From: Ascoidea tarda (nom. inval.)
Taxonomy: Eukaryota; Ascomycota; Saccharomycetes; Ascoideales; Ascoideaceae
Direction of reading: 5' to 3'
Assembly (NCBI GenBank): GCA_030560485.1
Contig: JAKTTS010000040.1
Location: forward strand, 1-55,019
DNA length: 55,019 nt
Below are positions 8,973-17,062 of the stretch, one piece after another. Position numbers and translations under genes: made by a program. Every line of letters begins with the position of its first letter. The first letter of the stretch is position 1. Under the pieces are notes generated by a model. That model did not search any database and was not told the origin of the DNA. It was given only the letters and a program-made list of their open reading frames with translations.

Positions 8973-9508
8973 TTACCATTTTTCAGCTGGATTTGTCTTG
9001 AATTGCAAGTAGTCTGCCATCTTAAAATACGATATTTCAGTTTCATTCTCAACTCCATAGTCATACAATGTCTTATTCAATTCCTTCAATATTAGCAGTT
9101 CATCGTCTTCCATGTTTATTGTCAAATTCATTGTTTTGGCCCCATGGGCTTTAGTGTACAACTTAAATGTATCAAACTTACTTGTTTTGAAAGGTCTAAA
9201 TAGTGAGTTGCTTAAGATTACTTGATTCATCAATTCCATCAACTCCCGAATGGTCGTTTTAGTCAAATCTAAGTCATGAAACACCCAACTTTTCACATTT
9301 CTATATGCAAACGATTTTATCACTCTAACAGTTATAGTAGATCTGGTAGCTAACCCAATTCAATCGTCATGTATATATTTACATGCGCCTGTTAGTAATG
9401 CATTCGAATAACACTTCTTATTCAAACATGCAGCCTCCATCAACACATACCAGGTCGAACAGTCGACGTCAAAGGCTCCTCAATGTCGTAGTCGTTTATC
9501 ATCTCCAT
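8973..9508 (-). CDS. AIM29: UPF0538 family protein, AIM29/C2orf76 homologue (two exons)
   Basis: A small conserved eukaryotic protein of unknown biochemical function (S. cerevisiae Aim29, human C2orf76). The family signature is plain: VRVIKSFAYRNVKSWVFHDL, TIRELMELMNQ, FDTFKLYTKAHGAKTMNL, INMEDDELLILKE, LYDYGVENETEISYF and a final FKTNPAEKW. The downstream part has no ATG in the right place: it opens with a GTG-encoded Val inside the TVRVIKSF strand. An intron solves this. Exon 1 is 9451-9508 (starts MEMINDYDIEEPL, with an in-frame stop just upstream) and exon 2 is 8973-9349, giving 144 residues. Gene structure is inferred from splice motifs and phase; the family call is strong. Confidence 0.85.
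9350..9450 (-). other. AIM29: AIM29 intron (101 nt)
   Basis: On the minus strand it has donor GTATGT, branch TACTAAC and acceptor GGTTAG about 40 nt after the branch. Phase 1 on both sides (G|CT) keeps the frame and supplies the missing ATG. Confidence 0.85.
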
Positions 9509-9996
9509 TGGCCTTCTCTAGCTTTAAACAAATTCAAGTAAACACAAACAACTAAAGGACAAAACTCTCCACAACCATCTGCAACTTCTCAAATGGCTCC
9601 AAAACCTGCAATTTTTAAACGAACCAAAAAACCGGAAAAAAAAATGTCAACAAAGGCGCAAGACCCATCACCTTGGTTTAATCAATCTCTGTGCATACAA
9701 CGCATGCACATGCAGTACACTCAACATGAAACATCCCAATCTGGAAGGCGTCGATGATGATAAAACACTCATCAGTTTTTCTTTTTCTTTTTTCTTTGGT
9801 TTTTTGTTCTGCTTTGAACTTTTGCTTTAATTTATATTACCTGTAGTATTTTAATGCAGATTGTTTTGAAACATTTAACAACCAAGTATTGCCATCAATA
9901 TTTATAAATGATAATTTCCAGGTATTTTATTATTACTACTATTTTTATTTTCTTTGATTTATTTTTTTTACTAAAGGAATTTATAAAAATTAGAAA
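9509..9996. other. Divergent promoter region between AIM29 and the alpha-actinin-like gene
   Basis: It separates a minus-strand from a plus-strand gene. It contains alternating GCATGCACATGCA-type sequence near 9699-9715 and long T-rich runs at 9777-9830 and 9940-9975 leading to the plus-strand start. A 34-codon frame from 9726 is mostly Phe/Leu from the T-tract and is not credible. Confidence 0.5.
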
Positions 9997-12108
9997 ATGT
10001 CAAATAAAGCGTTCAATTCAAGCAATTTGAATTGGATTAATACTCAAGAAAAGGTCTTTATTCGTTGGATAAATAACCAATTTCAACAAACTGATGATCT
10101 GATTATAGTAGAGTTGATTAGAACAAATCCTAGTTTAATTTTTGTTAAAAATTTATCAAAAGATTTATGCAATGGAGTAAAATTAATACTATTGTTAAAA
10201 ACTTTGTATATTAATAATCTTGATATTGATAAACCAACCCACACACCTTTAAATCAAAAATTTAGAATAATCCATCCCATTCATTTAAAACCTATTCATA
10301 AATTACATTTCATTGAGAATTTAAATCTTTTTTTTGATTTTCTAAAATTCAATTTGAAAATTTTTTTAAATAACATATCGGCTGAAGATATTCTAGACGG
10401 AAATTTAAAGTTGATCCTAGCATTAATATGGATCCTAATATCTAATTTTACACTCAATTTTTCGTCCACTGATCTTGACAAATATGGAAACAATGCCATC
10501 AAAAATTGCGATACTACAACCACTACTAATAATAGTAATAACAAACTTAAAACAATAATCAATGAGAAAATATTTTTATTGAAATGGTGTCAAGGAATTA
10601 TATTTTATAATACGATTTATACCAAAAAAGTCAATTCAATAGATAATTTTTCAACAAATTGGAATAATGGATTAATATTTTGTGCGATTCTACATTATTT
10701 TAGACCAGAACTAATTAATTTTGATGATTTGAATCCTAAAAATATAGAAGAAAATATCAATCTATTTTTAAATATAACAACAAATGTATTAAAAATTCCC
10801 AAGTTGATTTATTTGAATGATATAAATAATGAAAATCCCGATGAAAAATCCATAATTATATATGTAGCCTCATTATATCGTTATTTCAATAAGAACAAAC
10901 CAACCAATACACTAAATACTAATTACAAACACAAAGACAATTTTGATTCCAGCTTAATAAAATTATTTCTAGTCAAATCAATTGAAATCATTGAATTGGA
11001 AAAAAAGTATGAAGAAAATGTTAAGGAATTGAACAGTAGCATTGATGATCAAATCAAAACCTGGAAATCAACAGATTTTACTGGCTATGAAGAGTTTTTG
11101 AAACAGTTTACTAAAAATCAAAATCATAATAATAATAATAAACCTATACTTTATACCAAATATGAAAAATTGATTAAAAATTTCAATGAAATCAAGTTAT
11201 TAAAAGAAGTTGAATTTGACACAGTGTATCTCAATAATAAAAAAAGGGATCTAACTAATTTATCTTTTCAAATATTTTCTAATATTGATGAAATTCGATT
11301 CAAACTAAAAGCCTTCCAGTTCATTGATAAAAATACTACTGCTAATTATAATCAAACTCAAAATGGTTTTCAAAAATTCCAAATCAAAAAAAAATGGCAA
11401 TTATTAATTAGAGAACAAATTGATTATAATTCAAAAGTAAAAGAAATATTACACAAATATCAAAATTTAATCATCATTAATTATTTAGAGAACTTATATG
11501 ATATGAATTTAAAGTTTAAAAAATTGAATGATAATGTCACTGATAACTTGAACAATTTAAATAATTCGGAATTAATTTTAAACAATTTCAAAAGATTTTT
11601 AACAACAATGGATAAAAGTTTAAAACCATTCAATGGTATCTTAAAACAAATTAGAAAAAAAATTAATGAAAAAGCCTATTATCCCAATTTAAAATTAAAC
11701 AAATGCAACAACATGTTCAAATTCATGTTCAACGATTTGTACGAGTATGAAAATTTGAAGCACTACAGCAAACTCACCATCACATACTTAAACAAAAACA
11801 TCGCCTTAATCAAAGAAACACTGAGTTCTAGTAAATGCATCAGTTTGGCTAATGTTGAAGATGATTTCAGCAAATTTAGCAAAATCAATGAAGTAACAAA
11901 CAAACGTCTAAGTAATTCGGCATTTAGACAAATTCTTGAAGAAGAATACGAAAAAACCAGCAACCGACTTTTGGAAGCATCTATAGGCGACAGCAGAAAC
12001 TTACCACCATCATCCAAAGCACAAGAAGAAGAAGAAGAAGCACAGTTCGATTTTGGCCGATACATTGACTTTTTCGGCATTCAAGCACGAACACATTTAT
12101 GCACATGA
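9997..12108 (+). CDS. AIN1: Alpha-actinin-like actin cross-linker with tandem CH domains
   Basis: A 703-residue protein. The N-terminus carries a type 1 calponin-homology domain (about 12-150): WINTQEKVFIRWINNQF, CNGVKLILLLKTL, KLHFIENLNLFFDFLK, ILDGNLKLILALIWILI. A second CH domain (about 195-310) has LLKWCQGIIFYN, FSTNWNNGLIFCAILHYFRP and IPKLIYLNDI plus YVASLYRYFN. A helical rod of about 290 residues follows (WKSTDFTGYEEFL, LENLYDMNLKFKKLN). The tail retains FRQILEEEYEK and FDFGRYIDFFGIQ, which align with the C-lobe of alpha-actinin, but no Ca2+-loop EF-hand is visible. S. pombe Ain1 is the nearest named relative; S. cerevisiae has no alpha-actinin. The expected role is actin bundling at the cytokinetic ring. 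The symbol is given by analogy. Confidence 0.8.
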   Translation: MSNKAFNSSNLNWINTQEKVFIRWINNQFQQTDDLIIVELIRTNPSLIFVKNLSKDLCNGVKLILLLKTLYINNLDIDKPTHTPLNQKFRIIHPIHLKPIHKLHFIENLNLFFDFLKFNLKIFLNNISAEDILDGNLKLILALIWILISNFTLNFSSTDLDKYGNNAIKNCDTTTTTNNSNNKLKTIINEKIFLLKWCQGIIFYNTIYTKKVNSIDNFSTNWNNGLIFCAILHYFRPELINFDDLNPKNIEENINLFLNITTNVLKIPKLIYLNDINNENPDEKSIIIYVASLYRYFNKNKPTNTLNTNYKHKDNFDSSLIKLFLVKSIEIIELEKKYEENVKELNSSIDDQIKTWKSTDFTGYEEFLKQFTKNQNHNNNNKPILYTKYEKLIKNFNEIKLLKEVEFDTVYLNNKKRDLTNLSFQIFSNIDEIRFKLKAFQFIDKNTTANYNQTQNGFQKFQIKKKWQLLIREQIDYNSKVKEILHKYQNLIIINYLENLYDMNLKFKKLNDNVTDNLNNLNNSELILNNFKRFLTTMDKSLKPFNGILKQIRKKINEKAYYPNLKLNKCNNMFKFMFNDLYEYENLKHYSKLTITYLNKNIALIKETLSSSKCISLANVEDDFSKFSKINEVTNKRLSNSAFRQILEEEYEKTSNRLLEASIGDSRNLPPSSKAQEEEEEAQFDFGRYIDFFGIQARTHLCT

Positions 12109-12252
12109 CTGAGTTGATTTGTGGGTTTTTTTCGTGTTTTGTGGTTGTTTTTTTTGTGTTCTGTCATTTTTGGCACTTTTCCTTTTTATCCACAGATATA
12201 ATAAAGGAACAGGAGGCTTTAGTGGAATGAAAGTGCCTGTGAATTGGCGATA

Positions 12253-14061
12253 ATGGATCCTATACAAGCGTTCTACGAAAGCTCACTAATGAGCTTGAAC
12301 AAATTGAAAGAAAACTATGACAACGATTTGAAAGTGGCTAAAGAGAAGCTTTTGAACTCTGAAACTAGACTAAACGAAATCTCGAGACAGTTGAATTTCG
12401 CCATTGTTGAGAAAAATCAATTGAAGGTGCAAAATCTATCTCTAGTTAAGGAGATTGATATTTTAAGGAAATCCAATCAAATACTAAGAGAAAAATATGA
12501 TGATTCAATTACGAATACCAAGTCTCACCAACAGGCGATATCGTCCAAGTTGGAACAATGGAAAACTATTAATGATTCGATAATTGAAAAAATGAACAAG
12601 TCTAAAATCATTTGGGGTTTTTTTAATAACTCTTTCATTTCAAATGAAAGCCTAGTGCCAACCAAATCATTGCAAGATGATTTCTTTGATGATCATCCTA
12701 TGAAGGAGATAACTGATCCCAATAGCAATAATAAGGATGCCGTAGAAAAACCACACACCGCCGATAATGAAGATGATACGAACATTGAAAATGGAAATAT
12801 TAAATTTATAATAAGTACAAATAGTGAATATGAAAAACGAAATAGAAGTAATACAGATGACAAAAATAATGGCAATCAGAATGATGAAAATCTGTATAAT
12901 AAAAATCAGAACAATAAAATCGATAAAGATGAAAGCAATCAAATCAATCAAAATAATAAAAGTGATGAAAAAAATGAAAAAAATGAAATTAAAATCCAAA
13001 ATCCCAATATTATAGAGGACAAACTGTCTAATATCATCATAAATAGTAATGAAAACAAAACAATTGAGTCAGAAAAACAAACTATTTCCAAAAATGAAAC
13101 TGAAACTGAAAATAATAATGAAGATAATAATGAAAATTTGACTTTTAGTAAAGCTGAAAAACAAAAAATTATTGCAACTGAAAATAAACAGCAAGAAATA
13201 GAAGACAGCTTATTAGTCAAAACCCTGCATGAGAATCAGCAAAAAGCCTTTTCTGAGAACAAGCTTGACGAAATATCGAAAAAAAATGTTACTGATGATA
13301 AGAGTTATGCAACCAAACCAACTGTAATTGAAACTCAAGACAAGATGAATAATGATACCAATACTAATGAAAATGAAATCATCTCTGAGAACAAAGAAAA
13401 CACTATTGAAAATTATGATGCCACTCCAGAACCTATACCTAATAGATTCGATGATTCGCAGAACCCACAGAAACATAATCGAGACTCTTTAAATGATGAT
13501 GAAAGTGACTTTTCACCTGTTAGAAATAATACTTCAAGCCATAGCAACAATGTATCTTTGAGTTCAAATCATGTCAAGGAACTAGAAACTCCACCTAATT
13601 CACGTTCTTCACTTGACCTAGTTTCTGATAATTCTATTTCAGAAAAAAAAAGAACGAATTCAATGATGAACGCCGAAAGTAATAACTTTGATAAAACTGA
13701 TTTTGTATCTAATGATATTGTGAATAATGATATTGAAAATGAATCTAGTGGTATAAATAGCGATGATAATGATTTTGTTAATGATCTGGTTCCACAAAAT
13801 AAAAAAATCAAATCTTCCACAATATCAAAAGCTAAAAGTTTTATTACAGTTAAAGTCATCCGATTTGATTCTTCATTAGAGCTAATTTTTAGAATGAAAA
13901 CTACAACCAAATTCAAAAAACTATTTTTATATTATTTGAGAAATGCGAAGGTAAATACTGACGTGGTTTTTGTCTATGAAGGAGCTATTGTGTTGCCCAC
14001 AGATACTCCTGCAAAACTAAACATTAAAGATGAATCGATAATACAGGCATTTCCAAAATAA
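12253..14061 (+). CDS. Coiled-coil protein with C-terminal SUMO-like domain, paralogous to the local SUMO
   Basis: Unrecognised 602-residue protein; the start is the ATG at 12253 (MDPIQAFYESSLMSLNKL). Residues 5-120 are predicted coiled coil (LKENYDNDLKVAKEKL, EKNQLKVQNLSLVKEID, LRKSNQILREKYD). Residues 140-520 are disordered, Asn/Glu/Lys/Ser-rich. The last ~75 residues are a SUMO-like fold: FITVKVIRFDSSLELIFRMK, TKFKKLFLYYLRNAKV, VVFVYEGAIVLPTDTPAKL, DESIIQAFPK. The SLELIFRMK / FKKLF segments match the SUMO at 3713-4069 (SLELIYQIK / FKKLF) better than S. cerevisiae Smt3, suggesting shared descent. It ends in AFPK with no diglycine, so it is a built-in SUMO mimic, not a modifier. Architecture matches the gene at 4637-5659. 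The actinin-like gene ends 144 bp upstream. Confidence 0.8.
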   Translation: MDPIQAFYESSLMSLNKLKENYDNDLKVAKEKLLNSETRLNEISRQLNFAIVEKNQLKVQNLSLVKEIDILRKSNQILREKYDDSITNTKSHQQAISSKLEQWKTINDSIIEKMNKSKIIWGFFNNSFISNESLVPTKSLQDDFFDDHPMKEITDPNSNNKDAVEKPHTADNEDDTNIENGNIKFIISTNSEYEKRNRSNTDDKNNGNQNDENLYNKNQNNKIDKDESNQINQNNKSDEKNEKNEIKIQNPNIIEDKLSNIIINSNENKTIESEKQTISKNETETENNNEDNNENLTFSKAEKQKIIATENKQQEIEDSLLVKTLHENQQKAFSENKLDEISKKNVTDDKSYATKPTVIETQDKMNNDTNTNENEIISENKENTIENYDATPEPIPNRFDDSQNPQKHNRDSLNDDESDFSPVRNNTSSHSNNVSLSSNHVKELETPPNSRSSLDLVSDNSISEKKRTNSMMNAESNNFDKTDFVSNDIVNNDIENESSGINSDDNDFVNDLVPQNKKIKSSTISKAKSFITVKVIRFDSSLELIFRMKTTTKFKKLFLYYLRNAKVNTDVVFVYEGAIVLPTDTPAKLNIKDESIIQAFPK

Positions 14062-14187
14062 ATCGTAAACAGGTTAGGCGTATATACATTAAAACATCCA
14101 TAATAACATTCATTAACTCACCTTTTATTCTTTTTGTTTTTTTTCTTTCACAGTTTTGTTCTATAAGTTGCTCTTTTAAGTCACTCG

Positions 14188-15597
14188 CTAAATAAAAAAG
14201 AAATCATTTTCTAAATTTGTTTTTTTTTTTAATGAATTGAAAAACTCCATAGCTGATTCTTGCTTGAAATTTTCAAAAGTTAAGTTTTCAACCGTATCAA
14301 AATTTTCATTGATGTTGGCAGAGCTGTGAATTTTAAATAAAATAGCGTTTGAATTATTCGATAGCTGGAAATGACCTATTGGGGAATCGACCATTGATGG
14401 TTTTGAGATTTCATTAAAGTACAATGCATTTTTGGTTTCAAGATTATTGATAATCGAAATATTCTTCAAGATTACTCTTTTTTGCTCAAAATTAATCAGG
14501 CTGTTATTTATGTTTATGTGATTAGTTTCGTTATCATTGTTATTATTAATAATATTTTTTTTCAGTTTTTTTGTCTGAACTTTTTTAAAGCAATAAAGAG
14601 AGTTGAAAACTTGGAATTTTCTAATCAATAAATAGTTTGGAATAGATTCTGTGGAGTTTAAACAAATTTTTTTATCTATCGACTGAATCTTTTTGGTAAA
14701 GTTTTTTTTATAAGATTTAAGAGGCTTTATATAACGATCTAAAGATAAATAAAGATGATTTTTAAGAACATGAATTAGTAAATCTGAGCCAGATTTCGAT
14801 AAAAAATCTGACAAATCAGTAATTGAGTTGTAGATTTGTGGATATTCGTCTGATTGATAAACTATTTGACCATGGTCGAATTTTGTTGGATGTAAAGTCT
14901 GAACAGTCACACCTGTAACGCTATCATTGTTTAAAAGAGTGTATTGTAAAGGCGAAGAGCCAGAATGTTTTGGTAGTAATGAGGGATGAATATTTAAACC
15001 ACCAAATTTCAAGGACTTGATGAAATCTGAAGGAATTAACAAACCAAAAGAGCAAGCAATTGCCATATTGAAATTGGTGTTATTTAATACATGATCAAAA
15101 TCATTTTTGGTATCGACATAACGAATTGGAAGATTGTTTTTCAAAGCCAAAATTTGAGCATTGTTAACTGATTTTATGTTTGTTTTATGACGATTTCTAC
15201 CAATTGGCTTATCAGATTTAGTGAAAAGAACGAGATTTGAGATTAAGTTTGGATTTGAACTTTTAAGATCCAACAACGACTTCAATGGATTAACAGCAAA
15301 ATCTCCAGTACCAAAATAAGCAATGCTCAATGGATCGTAATTGTCTTGGTCATAGTTGTTATCTGTCTGATAGACTTTCTGATTTTCCAGTTCATTGGTG
15401 TTAAGAGATTTTTGCATGGCATGGTTAGTTAAAAAATTTCGAACAATACTTGTGCTGGGAATGAAAGAGGAATTCTTGAAATTATCAGATAGAGTAGAGT
15501 ATTTAAAGGTAAACAACAGAGAAAGGCAGTGTGGTTCCCTCAAAGCAAATAGTCTAATGCTACTGCGAAGAAGTAAAAAAGAAGGCCTTTGAAACAT
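14188..15597 (-). CDS. FMT1: Mitochondrial methionyl-tRNA formyltransferase
   Basis: Transfers a formyl group from 10-formyl-THF to mitochondrial initiator Met-tRNA. From the first ATG (15597) the 469-residue protein begins MFQRPSFLLLRSSIRLFALR, an Arg-rich amphipathic presequence. The formyltransferase core spans about 90-300: SIAYFGTGDFAVNPL, ACSFGLLIPSDFIK, GGLNIHPSLLPKHSGSSPLQ, TGVTVQTLHPTKFDHGQIVY. The Asn-His-Asp catalytic set is present as N202, H204 and D241. The C-terminal ~170 residues are Asn-rich and poorly conserved, though LINFEQKRVILKN and DSPIGHFQLSN fit the FMT C-terminal tRNA-binding region. The frame extends upstream of 15597 but without an ATG. It converges with the SUMO-like gene on its left. 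Confidence 0.9.
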   Translation of the reverse strand: MFQRPSFLLLRSSIRLFALREPHCLSLLFTFKYSTLSDNFKNSSFIPSTSIVRNFLTNHAMQKSLNTNELENQKVYQTDNNYDQDNYDPLSIAYFGTGDFAVNPLKSLLDLKSSNPNLISNLVLFTKSDKPIGRNRHKTNIKSVNNAQILALKNNLPIRYVDTKNDFDHVLNNTNFNMAIACSFGLLIPSDFIKSLKFGGLNIHPSLLPKHSGSSPLQYTLLNNDSVTGVTVQTLHPTKFDHGQIVYQSDEYPQIYNSITDLSDFLSKSGSDLLIHVLKNHLYLSLDRYIKPLKSYKKNFTKKIQSIDKKICLNSTESIPNYLLIRKFQVFNSLYCFKKVQTKKLKKNIINNNNDNETNHININNSLINFEQKRVILKNISIINNLETKNALYFNEISKPSMVDSPIGHFQLSNNSNAILFKIHSSANINENFDTVENLTFENFKQESAMEFFNSLKKKTNLENDFFFI

Positions 15598-16030
15598 TTT
15601 CAGGATGAAGCATTGGTCGAATGTAAAAGAAGTTGATCTTAGGTTAAAAAAAGATTTCAAGTTGGAGAAAATCACCAGAGAGAGGGATGTAATGCAGTGG
15701 CCGCAGGAGACCCACAGGGATGGATGGCTTCTTTAGTATGGAGCCAGAAAAGATTGAAGTTGGAAACCCACTCTTTCATGAAAATGGTTATATTTCCTTA
15801 GATGGTGGTGATCAACAAATTTTTGAGAACAGTTTTTAGAAACAGCACATTGTTTTTCATGCGTTTTTCTGAAAATAATGGATAGAAAAGTTGTTCAATA
15901 GCACATGAATGTGAATTGCTGTGTCCCAGTAGCACGACCGAAAAAACAGAGATGGTGCCTTCTTGAGGTTATTCATTATTTCATTTTATTCTTTCTTATT
16001 ACTGATTTTCCAATTATATTAGTAACAGTC
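15598..16030. other. Divergent promoter between FMT1 and the zinc-finger gene
   Basis: It holds the FMT1 5' flank and the upstream part of the FAR1-like frame (an alternative ATG at 15905). The T-rich stretch at 15968-16029 ends in TTATATTAG and could be a 5' leader intron, but no GTATGT donor is evident. Confidence 0.4.
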
Positions 16031-16735
16031 ATGGATCATATATCTTTTAGGTATGAACAAGACATATTGCCCGACAAAAGCTTGAAATTCAGCACGAAAG
16101 AAAAAGTCAAGGAGTATGTTCAAAAGACGTATGGAAGAGAAGCCAAGTTAGGATTAGTGTTGAAAGCCAGCTGTAAAACTAGAATGTCATTTCATTGCAA
16201 ATATAGTGGTCGTTATAATAAAGACCACAATAACAGTAGGATTAGAAAAACCACTTCGTACAAGTTAGGATGCATATTTAATATTACTTACAGCTACCTG
16301 AGAACAGAAATGTGTTGGAGAATGAGCAGACTTGTGTCTACTCATACTAATCATAATAGAATCACAGATATAACATCCCAATCGTTGCTAAGACGAAGAA
16401 CAAAAGAGGTATCTGAATTCATTGAATCTAATTTTGAAAAGGGCATCATATCACCCTCAATCATAATTGGGTTAGTGGATTCCAAATTTAACGTCAAACT
16501 AATTCCAAAGGATATTTACAACGATTTAAATAGATTCAGAAGAAAAAATGGAACCATAAATGCAACTTTTAAAAACACTACTATTAACTCATTATGCATT
16601 GCAAATTTTAAAAAAGTCAATCAAAATAAAATTGCAGTTATGAAGCAACAGACGATTTCTGATAACCCTTCCCACAAGGCTCAAAATCAAAACAAAGAGT
16701 CACAATCCATACTCCCTTCTTTCTCCAGTAAATAA
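16031..16735 (+). CDS. FAR1/WRKY-GCM1-like zinc-finger protein, probably transposase-derived
   Basis: A 234-residue protein from the ATG at 16031 (MDHISFRYEQDILPDKSLKF). The first ~110 residues resemble the FAR1 / WRKY-GCM1 DNA-binding domain found at the N-terminus of Mutator-like (MULE) transposases: a strand-rich core with LVLKASCKTRMSFHCKYSG, KLGCIFNITYSYL, and an H-x-H-like STHTNHNRI, giving a Cys/His zinc ligand set. IIIGLVDSKFNV and LIPKDIYNDLNRFRRKNG match the segment that follows this domain in MULE transposases, but the protein stops before any DDE catalytic domain. This fits a domesticated transcription factor. The frame can be extended 42 codons to an ATG at 15905, but that part is hydrophobic and reads like leader or intron sequence. 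The target is unknown. Confidence 0.6.
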   Translation: MDHISFRYEQDILPDKSLKFSTKEKVKEYVQKTYGREAKLGLVLKASCKTRMSFHCKYSGRYNKDHNNSRIRKTTSYKLGCIFNITYSYLRTEMCWRMSRLVSTHTNHNRITDITSQSLLRRRTKEVSEFIESNFEKGIISPSIIIGLVDSKFNVKLIPKDIYNDLNRFRRKNGTINATFKNTTINSLCIANFKKVNQNKIAVMKQQTISDNPSHKAQNQNKESQSILPSFSSK

Positions 16736-17062
16736 AGGCTTATCTAGTCTCAATTTGGTTTAATAACAGCTCCACCAACATCTGGACCGATGCTTTGATG
16801 GACACTAAAAACCTCTTTCCTTCTGCTTCTTTTAGCTTTGGATGCTGCTTTGGTGGACATGCTTCTTGATGCTTTTTGGCGCAAGCAAACGCTAGCAGAC
16901 GCATTTTCCAGAGGGTAACAAAGCTCTGATTGGAAAATCTTCGTGAGTCATAAAGAACACTGATTGGAGGCTTTTTTTCGATAGTTAGAAGACAAAAATG
17001 TGAAATAATTGTATCTCTCACCCACTTTTGCTACTTCTCTTGATTCTTATTACCGAATAACA
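16736..17062. other. Upstream region of PRO1
   Basis: It lies between two plus-strand genes. A minus-strand frame (16740-17021) covers it but has no recognisable motif and runs into the PRO1 leader, so it is probably chance. No RNA gene was seen. Confidence 0.5.

Noticed and set aside
12667-13916. Several antisense Ile/Phe-rich frames opposite the SUMO-like gene
   Set aside because: Shadows of Asn/Asp/Glu codons on the opposite strand.
16740-17021. 93-codon minus-strand frame between the zinc-finger gene and PRO1
   Set aside because: No recognisable motif and it overlaps the PRO1 leader; considered as a small gene but not supportable.
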